DNA from: JAEUHM01 sp964538625
Lineage (GTDB): Bacteria > Verrucomicrobiota > Verrucomicrobiia > Verrucomicrobiales > Verrucomicrobiaceae
Assembly (NCBI GenBank): GCA_964538625.1
Contig: CAZIGH010000016.1
Coordinates: 1 to 64,000, forward strand
DNA: 64,000 nucleotides
Direction of reading: 5' to 3'
The notes beneath the pieces are model-generated. The model saw nothing but the letters and a program-made list of their open reading frames with translations. It was not told where the DNA came from and made no database searches. Both the position numbers and the translations under genes were made by a program. Positions 40,869-48,955 of the stretch are shown in pieces (within the stretch, counting starts at the first letter, position 1; the number at the start of each line of letters is the position of its first letter).

Positions 40869-43835
40869 TTATTTGTTGGTTGGGAGCGAGTGAGGTGGAC
40901 GACTATTGCCCTTAGTAGAGGCGGGAATTTCTATCACTTCATCGTTTGTCATGTCGTTGTTCTCGTAGCCATTGACAATGTTGATCGATGGATGGTCGAA
41001 GGGGGCTTGTTCCTTTGCCACGCGGTCATCTGTGAGACAGTGGAGGAAGAAGAGGAGGGCTTCAGCGTCATGGACTTGGGAGAGGTTTAGTCCACCGGTG
41101 GCTGTGCCATCGGGATTGGTAAGTTTTCCGTCAGCGTTAAGGTCCAAGCGGCCCATTTCGGGATGCAGGTCGGGGTTGAACGTTGCGTGAGCGGGGATGA
41201 GTTCGCGGTTGTCGAAGCTGTAGAAGTCGAGGACTTGCCGGAGGGTGAGGAAGCGCCCGTTGTGCATGTAAGGCTCTGTCAGAGCGACATTACGGAGGGA
41301 TGGAGTTTTGAAAGCACCCCAGCCCATAAGTTCGTTGTCAGTGATGAAGTGTTTCCGATGGCCCCAGGTTTCTTCACTCATCACCATGCGTCGAGCACGT
41401 TTGAAGAAATGACGTGTGGAGCGAAGGTTGGGCGCGTCTGGATGATAGTTCCGGTTTGAGCTTTGATCGACTGTGATGACAGCATTTGCAACGTTACGAA
41501 TCTTGGTGGCGGTCGTAGCGGGAGTCCCTTGCAGCACATAAGCGGAGCCTAAGTCAGACAGTCCATCCGCTGCATTTATGCCCATGATTACATTCAAAAC
41601 ATTGGCTTTATCTTGATTGCTCAATCCCTCAAGGCCTGGAGGTGCTCCGCCGACATTAAAATCTTCAGCGTTGAACGCTTTTAGCCCAAGTAGCTTGGCC
41701 CGGAAGCGTTCTCCTCGCGTCGAACTCAATATCTCAGCAATGGTAGGGGCGACTTTGCCGAACGCCCAAACACCCCAATCATAGCGGGGCTCAGACGTGC
41801 CTATATTGTAGTAGCCACCGTCGTAAAAGGCGTAGGGATCAACGGCTCTATCGCCTAGCGTGGGGGCAAAGCCAAGGGGTGGGCGGGTGCCGGTCCAAGT
41901 GAGCATGGGAACTCGGACTCCAGTATCACCCGGTAATAGGCCAGGAGCGGCCCCATCAATGCCCATGCTCTCAATCATAAGTGGACCGCCGAGTGCCTCC
42001 AGTTCGGCGAAACGTTGGTCATCTGGGAAAAAAAGGCGACGACCAAGGAAGTTGCGGTTGTTGTCATTCACTCCAGAGGGTGGAGGAAAGCCGCTGGAGA
42101 TGAGGCGTTCTTTAAATGCGTCGGCAAGGGCGGTACGGACGAGGGCGTGGGCGTGGAGCTTGGCGATGGGTTCAGGGATGTCGGGATCGAGGTCGATTTC
42201 TCCGGCGGTAGTGAAGGTGGGTGGCTCGTGGCACTCCGCACAGTTGCGCATGAAGACGCGGAGTCCCCGCTGGAAGGTGGCTTCCGGGGTGAGTGTAGGT
42301 GGGTGAGCGAGCTGTGGCAGACGGTCCAGTTGGATTTTCCCGAGCTTGTCATCCTCTGTCGGAGCCAGCTTGTCAGGTGTGATGCGTTCACCGAGGAGTT
42401 GCGATCCAAGATTATACACACCGTTTGGATCACCACGCAGCATTTGGTCAAAGGGCGTTTGATTGGAGACGAGGATGGATTGGTACAGCATGATTGAAAG
42501 CCCCCAGTAGAGGCTGAAGTTGTTGACCATAAGACGATCGCCATCTGGGACGGCCGATAGATCTGAAGAACGGAGGGGAGTGAAGTTCGGGTGACTGGCA
42601 GGAGGTTGGATGTTGGGGGCGTCATCCGCCCACCATTCTTTACGGAAAGCACGTTTGATCAGATCGCGGTAGGTGCCGATGACTTTGTTGTCATTGTTTA
42701 GATAGGGCTTCAGGAGTGAGTCATCGCTATTCACGGTTTGAACCGCTAGTGGGCGAGCGTCCAGCAGCTTGATGGCCACATCGTGGAAAGTTCGTCCGAG
42801 GTAGGACATCTCGATTTCATTGACGATGGGGCCGACGGCCTGTGAGGCCAAGGAGGCATTGGGGATGGCTATCGTTACAGGCTGAAATGCCTTGACTTTC
42901 CCGATCGTGGCGTCGATCACCGCCTTCTTCAGGATGACGCGCTGATCGTAATCGCCGAAGATAGAGAAGCCATTGAAAGTGGATTCAGCGCGCCCGTCGT
43001 GAAACTGGCGGTCATTAAAAACGGCATTAATGACACTGGGAGAGTTTCGCTGAGTGATTTGACGCGTGCGCCTCCCACCACTAACAAACATGTCTGATCT
43101 TCTCCGTGGATTATTATCCCCTTGTGTAATCGGGATGTCATCCCCGGGGTCTTCCTCTTTTGCGATATGTTTGTCGGGTAAATGTGCTTGTTTGAAGGCG
43201 GTGAGCTTGATTCCCTGAGAGCCGACAATCTGATGGGATTGATCGAGCCGGTGTTTATCCCAGCCTGAGGCGTTAACGTCGCCATTTGAGTGAGGGTCGT
43301 AGGCGACAGAACGCTGGTTAAAAGGTGGAGCGGTGGGTAGAGATGGAAGGGTGCGACCTATGGCAAACTTGTCCCATGCTTGGAATGCTATGGTGGCGGT
43401 GTTTTTGTTTCTGGCATCTGCTCCAAATCGGTAGTGGCAGGAGGCGCAGGCGGTGCCCACGGCAAGGGATGTATCTGTTTTCCTTTTAAAATCACTACCC
43501 GCCTGCATGTCCCAGAAAAAGGCTTTTCCCAGAGCCAATGCTGCATCCGGGTCGGCGATGAACTCGGAAAGGTCGGGGCGGCGGAGGACGTGTTTTTTTC
43601 CTGACTCTGTGTGGATTTCTCTCACATAAGGACTGGTGAGGTTGCGGGGGTCCCACTCAGCCAGGGCGTCTTCGATCCGGCGAAGCAAGGCTTCATCCTC
43701 GTGACCGACCAGGTGTGGATGGATATCGGGCTTACCGGAGTCGGCAGCCTTGGAATTTTGAGCAGGTGCAGTCCAAGGAAGGCTGACAGTCACGAACAGA
43801 GTGAAGAGCAGAAAGTTCGATTTCATCGAGCGCAT
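40869..43835 (-). CDS. large exported di-haem cytochrome c peroxidase-like protein
   Basis: A 988-residue protein, about three times the size of a classical bacterial di-haem peroxidase, with a signal peptide (MKSNFLLFTLFVTVSLPWTAPA from ATG 43826). Two c-type haem sites are visible: CASCH (130-134) and CAECH (about 531-535). The C-terminal part has family-typical AFKTPSLRNVALTEPYMHNGRF and LRQVLDFYSF. The family (CcpA/MauG and relatives) reduces peroxide or oxidises protein or polymer substrates in the periplasm. The gene lies 6 bp after the SCO gene and is in a tight unit with the multicopper oxidase. An extracellular redox role is likely; the substrate is unknown. Confidence 0.85.
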   Translation of the reverse strand: MRSMKSNFLLFTLFVTVSLPWTAPAQNSKAADSGKPDIHPHLVGHEDEALLRRIEDALAEWDPRNLTSPYVREIHTESGKKHVLRRPDLSEFIADPDAALALGKAFFWDMQAGSDFKRKTDTSLAVGTACASCHYRFGADARNKNTATIAFQAWDKFAIGRTLPSLPTAPPFNQRSVAYDPHSNGDVNASGWDKHRLDQSHQIVGSQGIKLTAFKQAHLPDKHIAKEEDPGDDIPITQGDNNPRRRSDMFVSGGRRTRQITQRNSPSVINAVFNDRQFHDGRAESTFNGFSIFGDYDQRVILKKAVIDATIGKVKAFQPVTIAIPNASLASQAVGPIVNEIEMSYLGRTFHDVAIKLLDARPLAVQTVNSDDSLLKPYLNNDNKVIGTYRDLIKRAFRKEWWADDAPNIQPPASHPNFTPLRSSDLSAVPDGDRLMVNNFSLYWGLSIMLYQSILVSNQTPFDQMLRGDPNGVYNLGSQLLGERITPDKLAPTEDDKLGKIQLDRLPQLAHPPTLTPEATFQRGLRVFMRNCAECHEPPTFTTAGEIDLDPDIPEPIAKLHAHALVRTALADAFKERLISSGFPPPSGVNDNNRNFLGRRLFFPDDQRFAELEALGGPLMIESMGIDGAAPGLLPGDTGVRVPMLTWTGTRPPLGFAPTLGDRAVDPYAFYDGGYYNIGTSEPRYDWGVWAFGKVAPTIAEILSSTRGERFRAKLLGLKAFNAEDFNVGGAPPGLEGLSNQDKANVLNVIMGINAADGLSDLGSAYVLQGTPATTATKIRNVANAVITVDQSSNRNYHPDAPNLRSTRHFFKRARRMVMSEETWGHRKHFITDNELMGWGAFKTPSLRNVALTEPYMHNGRFLTLRQVLDFYSFDNRELIPAHATFNPDLHPEMGRLDLNADGKLTNPDGTATGGLNLSQVHDAEALLFFLHCLTDDRVAKEQAPFDHPSINIVNGYENNDMTNDEVIEIPASTKGNSRPPHSLPTNK

Positions 43836-43841
43836 AGGTGA

Positions 43842-44468
43842 TTAGGGGTGGGTGGGGAGGCTAATGCCGAAGCGTTCTTCATTGGTCTGGCCGAGGATGC
43901 GGCGGAAGGGCTCAATGAGGAGTCCATCTCTGAGGCCTGCCGGAGAGGTGGCCCAGCGATTGGTGCGGTCGTTGCCAAAGAGGAGCAGTGAGGCGTGTCG
44001 CGTGATGTCGGAGTCGATCTTTTTATTCAGGTCGTAGAAGCCGAGGCTGCGGCGGAGTGTGTCCACATGCTGCGGGGTGCCGGTCAGGAAAAGCCAAGGA
44101 GGGGTATCTTTGAGAGCTGGCTTGCCGGCGCCATAAAGATCGGCGTATTCGCGCAGGGCCTCGGGCGTGTCCTGGGCGGGGTCTATGCTAAGGGAGAGGA
44201 AGCTGATGCGCCCAGCGAAAGTCTTTTGCAGGGTGTGTCTCATGCGCTCCAGCGTCTCGCTCGTGCCGGGGCAGGAGCCTCGGCAGACAGTGAACATCGT
44301 GTTGATGATAACGGCGCGGTCGCGGACTAGATCGGTAAGGAAGCGGTGTGTCCTGCCAAACTGGTCTGTCACGGGCACGTCGGCGAAGAGGTCGGCTCTG
44401 CGGGGGCGCTTGGCTGGGGCGTCGAGCTTGGCGAGGGTTTCCAGCAGGGATGTAAAAAACGTGATCAT
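43842..44468 (-). CDS. SCO1/SenC-family copper chaperone-like protein
   Basis: A 208-residue thioredoxin-fold protein. The copper site motif is FTVCRGSCPGTSE (C-x3-C, about residues 62-66), and the third ligand is the His in SDITRHASLLLFG (about 164). FLSLSIDPAQDTPEALREYADLYG is a classical SCO segment. SCO proteins deliver copper to, or reduce thiols of, cuproenzymes. Here it sits between the multicopper oxidase (19-bp gap) and the peroxidase gene (6-bp gap), so maturation of the copper oxidase is its likely job. The N-terminus lacks a convincing membrane anchor or signal, which is unusual for the family. Confidence 0.88.
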   Translation of the reverse strand: MITFFTSLLETLAKLDAPAKRPRRADLFADVPVTDQFGRTHRFLTDLVRDRAVIINTMFTVCRGSCPGTSETLERMRHTLQKTFAGRISFLSLSIDPAQDTPEALREYADLYGAGKPALKDTPPWLFLTGTPQHVDTLRRSLGFYDLNKKIDSDITRHASLLLFGNDRTNRWATSPAGLRDGLLIEPFRRILGQTNEERFGISLPTHP

Positions 44469-44487
44469 AGCTCCAGTTGTTGGCGTT

Positions 44488-47400
44488 TTATTGGTTCTTA
44501 GGCGTGCGGGGGCTGATCAGCGGCTTGCCGGCATTTTCCACTGGAGTGTAGGGAATGGGCTTCTCCTCCCAGTGATTGGCAAACTTTTCGATGGAAGTCC
44601 AAGGCAGTTCGCCGATGGCATTTGGATTCGTCTTCAAGTCCGTGACATCCTGGCCGTGGGTGCGGGCGGTGGGGTAGATGTCGGGATTGTGGGTGTTGGG
44701 CTGCTCGAAGGTGTTGTCAGCTTTTAGCGTTAGTGTTGGCTCAAAGTTGAACATCATGCGCATGTCTTCGTGCTCGACGTTGTGGCAGTGGAAGACGAAG
44801 GGGCCGCTGAAGGTGCGGAATCTCATGCGGATGCGGGCGGCGGTGTTGGGGCCGAGGGCTTGGGTGTCATGGTTCCCAGTCATTTCTCCGACCCATTGGA
44901 GGGCAAGTTGCTGGAGGGCATCGAGGATGTCATTGACTTCTCCCCGCAGGGGTTCGGTGAGAGCGTTGAGGTTGCTTGAAAAGGAGGGGTGGGCACGCAG
45001 CTCCTGGAGCACTACCGGGGCACCGCGTTTGTAAAAGACAGTGATTGGAGCGGATGTGGGGGCGAGGCGGTAGGTTTCGCCGACGTTGGTATCAAGGATG
45101 ACGCCTTTGAGGCCAGAGGTTTCCAGCACGCGGTCTGGCTCGAGTAGTTGTTTTCGCAGCAGATTGAGTCGGGCTACATTGGTGGTAGGATTTTGATCAG
45201 GGGTTTCTGTCACTTGCCCACCAGCCCGCTCAATGAGTGGGTTAAGCCCGAAGCGGGTAACCATTTGTCCCCAACGTGGGAGGTCGAGCATGTCAGCTTG
45301 GGCGGCGGCACCGAGCACGCCGTCTCCGTCGATTAAGCCATCCGCTGCAAAGTCCTTTTCGTAGCCGACTAGCTGATGCCCCTCCAGATGGATATGGATG
45401 GGATGCCACCAACCACCGCCACCGTTTCTCAGAATCCATTCTTCCGCGTATTCAAGCGTGGGCTTGTTTTCTACTGCATCGTGATCACCCGACGGCACTT
45501 TGAATTTGATGCCTTTGATACCGCTTATCGGATTGGCATTGGAAATGGTCGGATCATAGAAGCGCGAGTTGATCATCCATGCACCTTTGCCTCGCTCGAA
45601 GACGAACTCGCGCACGGCCATCACCTCCTCATCTTTGATGGTGTGGCGGGGGCGAAGGATGGTATTTTCGTCGAGGAACGTCGGTGGACCCTCACCAGGA
45701 TCATCTTCGATGATGATCTTCATGAGTCCAATGGGTTGGTTTAACTCTCGTAGCTGGCCTAGAGCGCCGCCGCCAAAGAGGTCCGCAGGCAGTAAGCCAG
45801 CAACTCGCATCCGCGCGACAATTGGGTTGGCAGGATCAAGCGTGAAGGGCAGGGGAAACACTTGCGGATCACCTGCGTCCTCAGCCAGTTTGCCTTTCGG
45901 CCCACGCCCATCGAACTGGGGCATGGTGTTGACCATGTAGTAAATAGCTTCTCGCTTGTTACCCGGAGCGGCTTTAAGACGTCCAGCTCGCTCTGCCTTT
46001 TTGAACCAGTCGTCAAAATCAATCACCAGGTCCGCACGGTTGGCCATGTTCAGCAAGACCGAGTTCATTTTTCGTGGCCTCGGCCAAAGCCAAGAGTCCT
46101 TGCCAATGCGAAAAAAATCCATGGCATTGGTTTCCAAAGTGGCATCGGGGATGTTGACAGGTTCTCGTTCGCCATTCGCATTGAGGCGCAAACGGAAGGT
46201 GTCAGAGTCTAAGAAACGGATGCGATAAATGCGTGCGTTAGAGCCGTCCAGCAAGCGGAAGCGGTATTGCCGCCGCTTGACCCTTACGACTGGCCAAGCC
46301 ACAGCGTTGACGAGCTGCGTGTTGCCAATGTAGCCGTTGTGCCCGTCGCTATCATAGACAATCTGGCCCGTACTCAGGTCCACGATACGGTCCTGCAACA
46401 CGAGGGGCACGTCGTAGGGATTAAAGTACGGGGTCTTCGCAAAGGGGTAGAATCCGCCGGGTCGTGGAGCTGCAGCAGCGAAATAATCACTAGCGAGTTT
46501 TGAATTAGGAAATGCGGTCTTGTGTGCCTGCCAGGCATTGTCCACTGCCTCAGTGCCATCGTGGTCTGGATCGAGCGTCGAGATATTTCCCAATCCCGGC
46601 AGGATGTTTCGTCTGATCAAGTCCAACTCCAAGTCATCAAACCACAACGCAAATCCCGCAAGACCATGCGAGACGTTGAAGGCGGTAGCATCCAATCCAT
46701 GATCATGATACCATGTGGTGGACTGGCCTTCGCCATAGTCCAGCACGGCTTGACCATCTTTATTGAGACGCAGCGGCAGGATGTTCGGGTAGAGGTAATC
46801 CCGCGCTTCATTCTGCAGCACATAGAAACTGGGAAATCCATCGCTATGGGATGGCGTGTGGCCACCGTGATGGTGGATGGAGGTTTCTGTTTGCAGGTGG
46901 TTCTCAAAACGCACTACACACGGTATGCCATGGCGGAAGCGGAAGGTGGGACCTGGGACTTCGCCCGCATAGCCGTAAAGAAGTGCTGGCCTTGCGGCGT
47001 CCTGTCTGAGTTTCTTCAAGATCTCCTTCATTACAATCTTGTAGCAGTACACTTTTCCGTGAGCGTCCCAGTTTGAGTGCTTGGTCTCAGGAGCGCCTTT
47101 GACCTTGTATTCTGATTCAGTGTCCGGCTTTACCCTGCACTTCATAGCCTCCCACGCAGACTTGTTGTCGTTACCACCGATTAGTTCCCCATTCCACTCC
47201 GCAGCTACGCCATGCAGGACCTCTCCAACCGCCTTTCCATCTGCGAAGGCATCTTTCCCACTTGGCCCGGTCAGGTTTGCGTGGCTATCCACCTTCGTCG
47301 GCTTTGGTGTCAAAGGGATAAGAAGCTCGCTCGTGAAAACCCATCTCGGCAGCACATGCTGTCGGTTCTTGTCAAACCAACGAACGGCGAGACCGCCTTC

Positions 47401-47499
47401 GGCTGGTGCGTAAGGGTCAGCGGCTTTTGCCTGGCCTGTGACAGCCATCGTAGCTCCGGCGGCAGTGGATTGCAGAAAAGTGCGTCGTGTGGTGCTCAT
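44488..47499 (-). CDS. large Tat-exported multicopper oxidase
   Basis: A 1003-residue protein with a Tat signal (MSTTRRTFLQSTAAGATMAV; RRTFL). All four copper-binding regions are visible: SIHHHGGHTPSHSDG, TWYHDHGLDATAF, WWHPIHIHLEGHQLVG and VFHCHNVEHEDMRMM, the last containing the Cys that bridges T1 and T2/T3 copper. Most bacterial laccases are about 500 residues, so this enzyme has long insertions, as some manganese oxidases do. It should oxidise a phenol or metal ion in the periplasm or outside with oxygen as acceptor. It heads an operon with a SCO chaperone and the large haem peroxidase. Confidence 0.93.
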   Translation of the reverse strand: MSTTRRTFLQSTAAGATMAVTGQAKAADPYAPAEGGLAVRWFDKNRQHVLPRWVFTSELLIPLTPKPTKVDSHANLTGPSGKDAFADGKAVGEVLHGVAAEWNGELIGGNDNKSAWEAMKCRVKPDTESEYKVKGAPETKHSNWDAHGKVYCYKIVMKEILKKLRQDAARPALLYGYAGEVPGPTFRFRHGIPCVVRFENHLQTETSIHHHGGHTPSHSDGFPSFYVLQNEARDYLYPNILPLRLNKDGQAVLDYGEGQSTTWYHDHGLDATAFNVSHGLAGFALWFDDLELDLIRRNILPGLGNISTLDPDHDGTEAVDNAWQAHKTAFPNSKLASDYFAAAAPRPGGFYPFAKTPYFNPYDVPLVLQDRIVDLSTGQIVYDSDGHNGYIGNTQLVNAVAWPVVRVKRRQYRFRLLDGSNARIYRIRFLDSDTFRLRLNANGEREPVNIPDATLETNAMDFFRIGKDSWLWPRPRKMNSVLLNMANRADLVIDFDDWFKKAERAGRLKAAPGNKREAIYYMVNTMPQFDGRGPKGKLAEDAGDPQVFPLPFTLDPANPIVARMRVAGLLPADLFGGGALGQLRELNQPIGLMKIIIEDDPGEGPPTFLDENTILRPRHTIKDEEVMAVREFVFERGKGAWMINSRFYDPTISNANPISGIKGIKFKVPSGDHDAVENKPTLEYAEEWILRNGGGGWWHPIHIHLEGHQLVGYEKDFAADGLIDGDGVLGAAAQADMLDLPRWGQMVTRFGLNPLIERAGGQVTETPDQNPTTNVARLNLLRKQLLEPDRVLETSGLKGVILDTNVGETYRLAPTSAPITVFYKRGAPVVLQELRAHPSFSSNLNALTEPLRGEVNDILDALQQLALQWVGEMTGNHDTQALGPNTAARIRMRFRTFSGPFVFHCHNVEHEDMRMMFNFEPTLTLKADNTFEQPNTHNPDIYPTARTHGQDVTDLKTNPNAIGELPWTSIEKFANHWEEKPIPYTPVENAGKPLISPRTPKNQ

Positions 47500-47545
47500 G
47501 GTGGGATGGAGAGGGTGTTGGCTTCTGACGGTTGATTTCGATTTT

Positions 47546-48529
47546 TCACTTGGTTGTTACAACGGAGGGTTCACTTTTACCTTTTGGTAGGCCTAAGAAC
47601 CGGAATCCTTCCCAGTCGAACTGGAGTGCAAGGAACACCGTGAACTGATCCGCATCCAAGCGGGGCAGACTGTCCGCTGCATGGTAATAGGTGGTGCCAA
47701 GGACGAGGGATACTGCCTTCTCGCCACGATCATCTTCTTCGTAGATTGTCCACTTCACTGCGGCTCCAGCATTGAGGGTCCAGGTATCCCTACCGAGCGC
47801 CGAGTTTTCGCTGTAGTCTCGATATCCTGTGCTAGCGGTCAGCAGAAGCTTCAGATTGTCGGTGATCTCTGTTTCGCTTTCCAAGCTGATGGCAGCTTGG
47901 TAAGCACTGTTCTCATCAGGGTCCACAAGAGCTCGTCCTCCGCTTAGTTTCCATGCCAGCCCCACCTGACCCACCTGATATTCTTTACCAACGGACAAGT
48001 CCACGACATGCTCTGTCTGCACATGGTCGCCATATCCGGCAGTAAATGACCAACCGACGTTGTATCCTATGGTTGGACCAAGAGGCAGTCTGGTCAGTGC
48101 CATCTCAACTCCAGTGATGACTTGATCTCCATCTAGCTCATCAGCATAGCGATCAAAATGTTTGCCGCCGAATCCCAAACCGGGCGTGATCACGATGCCG
48201 GTCTCCTCGCTCGTCCACCACTCATACACTAGAGACGTTTGGTAGTCCCACCACGAGTCATCCAGATTACCACTGTCTTGGAACACATTGCTGTCATACG
48301 CGACTCCCCCTCCAAGCTGCAGTTTCCACTCACCCCGGTAATCAAAGTAAGCCTTCGCATCTTCTTCGCTCGCATACATAGGGCTGTGAAGGTCTATGCG
48401 CTGCTTACGGCGAAACGTATCTTGGCTCAAACGGCGGTTAAGCTCGCTTTGCTGGGCGTGGGACGAGTCCATGGAGACTGTGCAAAGAACAGTCATCAGC
48501 AAGCTTCGGTGAGAAATGAACTTCTTCAT
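47546..48529 (-). CDS. outer-membrane beta-barrel-like protein
   Basis: A 327-residue protein from ATG 48529 with a signal peptide (KKFISHRSLLMTVLCTVSMDSSHAQ). After a short soluble segment come alternating aromatic and polar beta strands of porin type (WKLQLGGGVAYDSNVFQD, TSLVYEWWTSEETGIVITPGLGFGG, GPTIGYNVGWSFTAGYG, KAVSLVLGTTYYHAAD), ending LALQFDWEGFRFLG. There is no family name I can give with confidence. It lies 46 bp upstream of the multicopper oxidase gene on the same strand, so it may be an outer-membrane partner or conduit for that system. Confidence 0.65.
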   Translation of the reverse strand: MKKFISHRSLLMTVLCTVSMDSSHAQQSELNRRLSQDTFRRKQRIDLHSPMYASEEDAKAYFDYRGEWKLQLGGGVAYDSNVFQDSGNLDDSWWDYQTSLVYEWWTSEETGIVITPGLGFGGKHFDRYADELDGDQVITGVEMALTRLPLGPTIGYNVGWSFTAGYGDHVQTEHVVDLSVGKEYQVGQVGLAWKLSGGRALVDPDENSAYQAAISLESETEITDNLKLLLTASTGYRDYSENSALGRDTWTLNAGAAVKWTIYEEDDRGEKAVSLVLGTTYYHAADSLPRLDADQFTVFLALQFDWEGFRFLGLPKGKSEPSVVTTK

Positions 48530-48955
48530 TTGTTGAGAGTATTTCGATGCTTCGAGGCTCGTAACTGCGTGTAACGTCGAGCCATGTCGGCACGCGCTTC
48601 CGAGCGCCAAGCGGGGCGGATGATCTTGTCCGTGGCGTCATGCGAATAGCATGCTCTCTGGGAAGAGTCGCAGGCTGGAAGGAACAGGCACCATGCAAAC
48701 AGCAGAACAGTGTCCGTGCGAGGTATGCCGCATAGGAAGGTCGTCCTCAGCATCGCACAGGTTGCTATCTTCATGCGATTGAAAAGCCGCATCAAATGGG
48801 ATGCTAACAGAATATCAGAGCATTTGTCACAAAAATTCAGTTCGAAACCTAAAGAAAAAAGATCAATCAAAAATAAATATAGTATCTACAGCAAGTTATG
48901 AATGACAGAAGACATGCTGATCTACGACGCCAGCACACCGTGCAGGCTTGGCTGG
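48530..48955 (-). promoter_or_regulatory. 427-bp intergenic region, AT-rich, likely promoter of the oxidase operon
   Basis: No convincing gene is seen here. The stretch about 48790-48905 is strikingly AT-rich for this window (runs such as AAAGAAAAAAGATC and AAAAATAAATATAGT) and lies upstream of the minus-strand oxidase operon, as expected for a promoter or silenced foreign DNA. I cannot assign exact -35 and -10 boxes. The right 12-bp inverted repeat (48941-48952) is at its end. Confidence 0.45.
48941..48952 (+). repeat. 12-bp inverted repeat, right copy
   Basis: TGCAGGCTTGGC, the exact reverse complement of 39822-39833. It lies immediately after the carboxylase stop codon (minus sense) and 46 bp inside the right 54-bp repeat. 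Confidence 0.45.

Noticed and set aside
48710..48901. 63-codon plus-strand frame in the AT-rich intergenic region
   Set aside because: The Lys/Ser-rich sequence just reflects AT-rich DNA. There is no domain, no credible start signal, and it is opposite the probable promoter of the oxidase operon.
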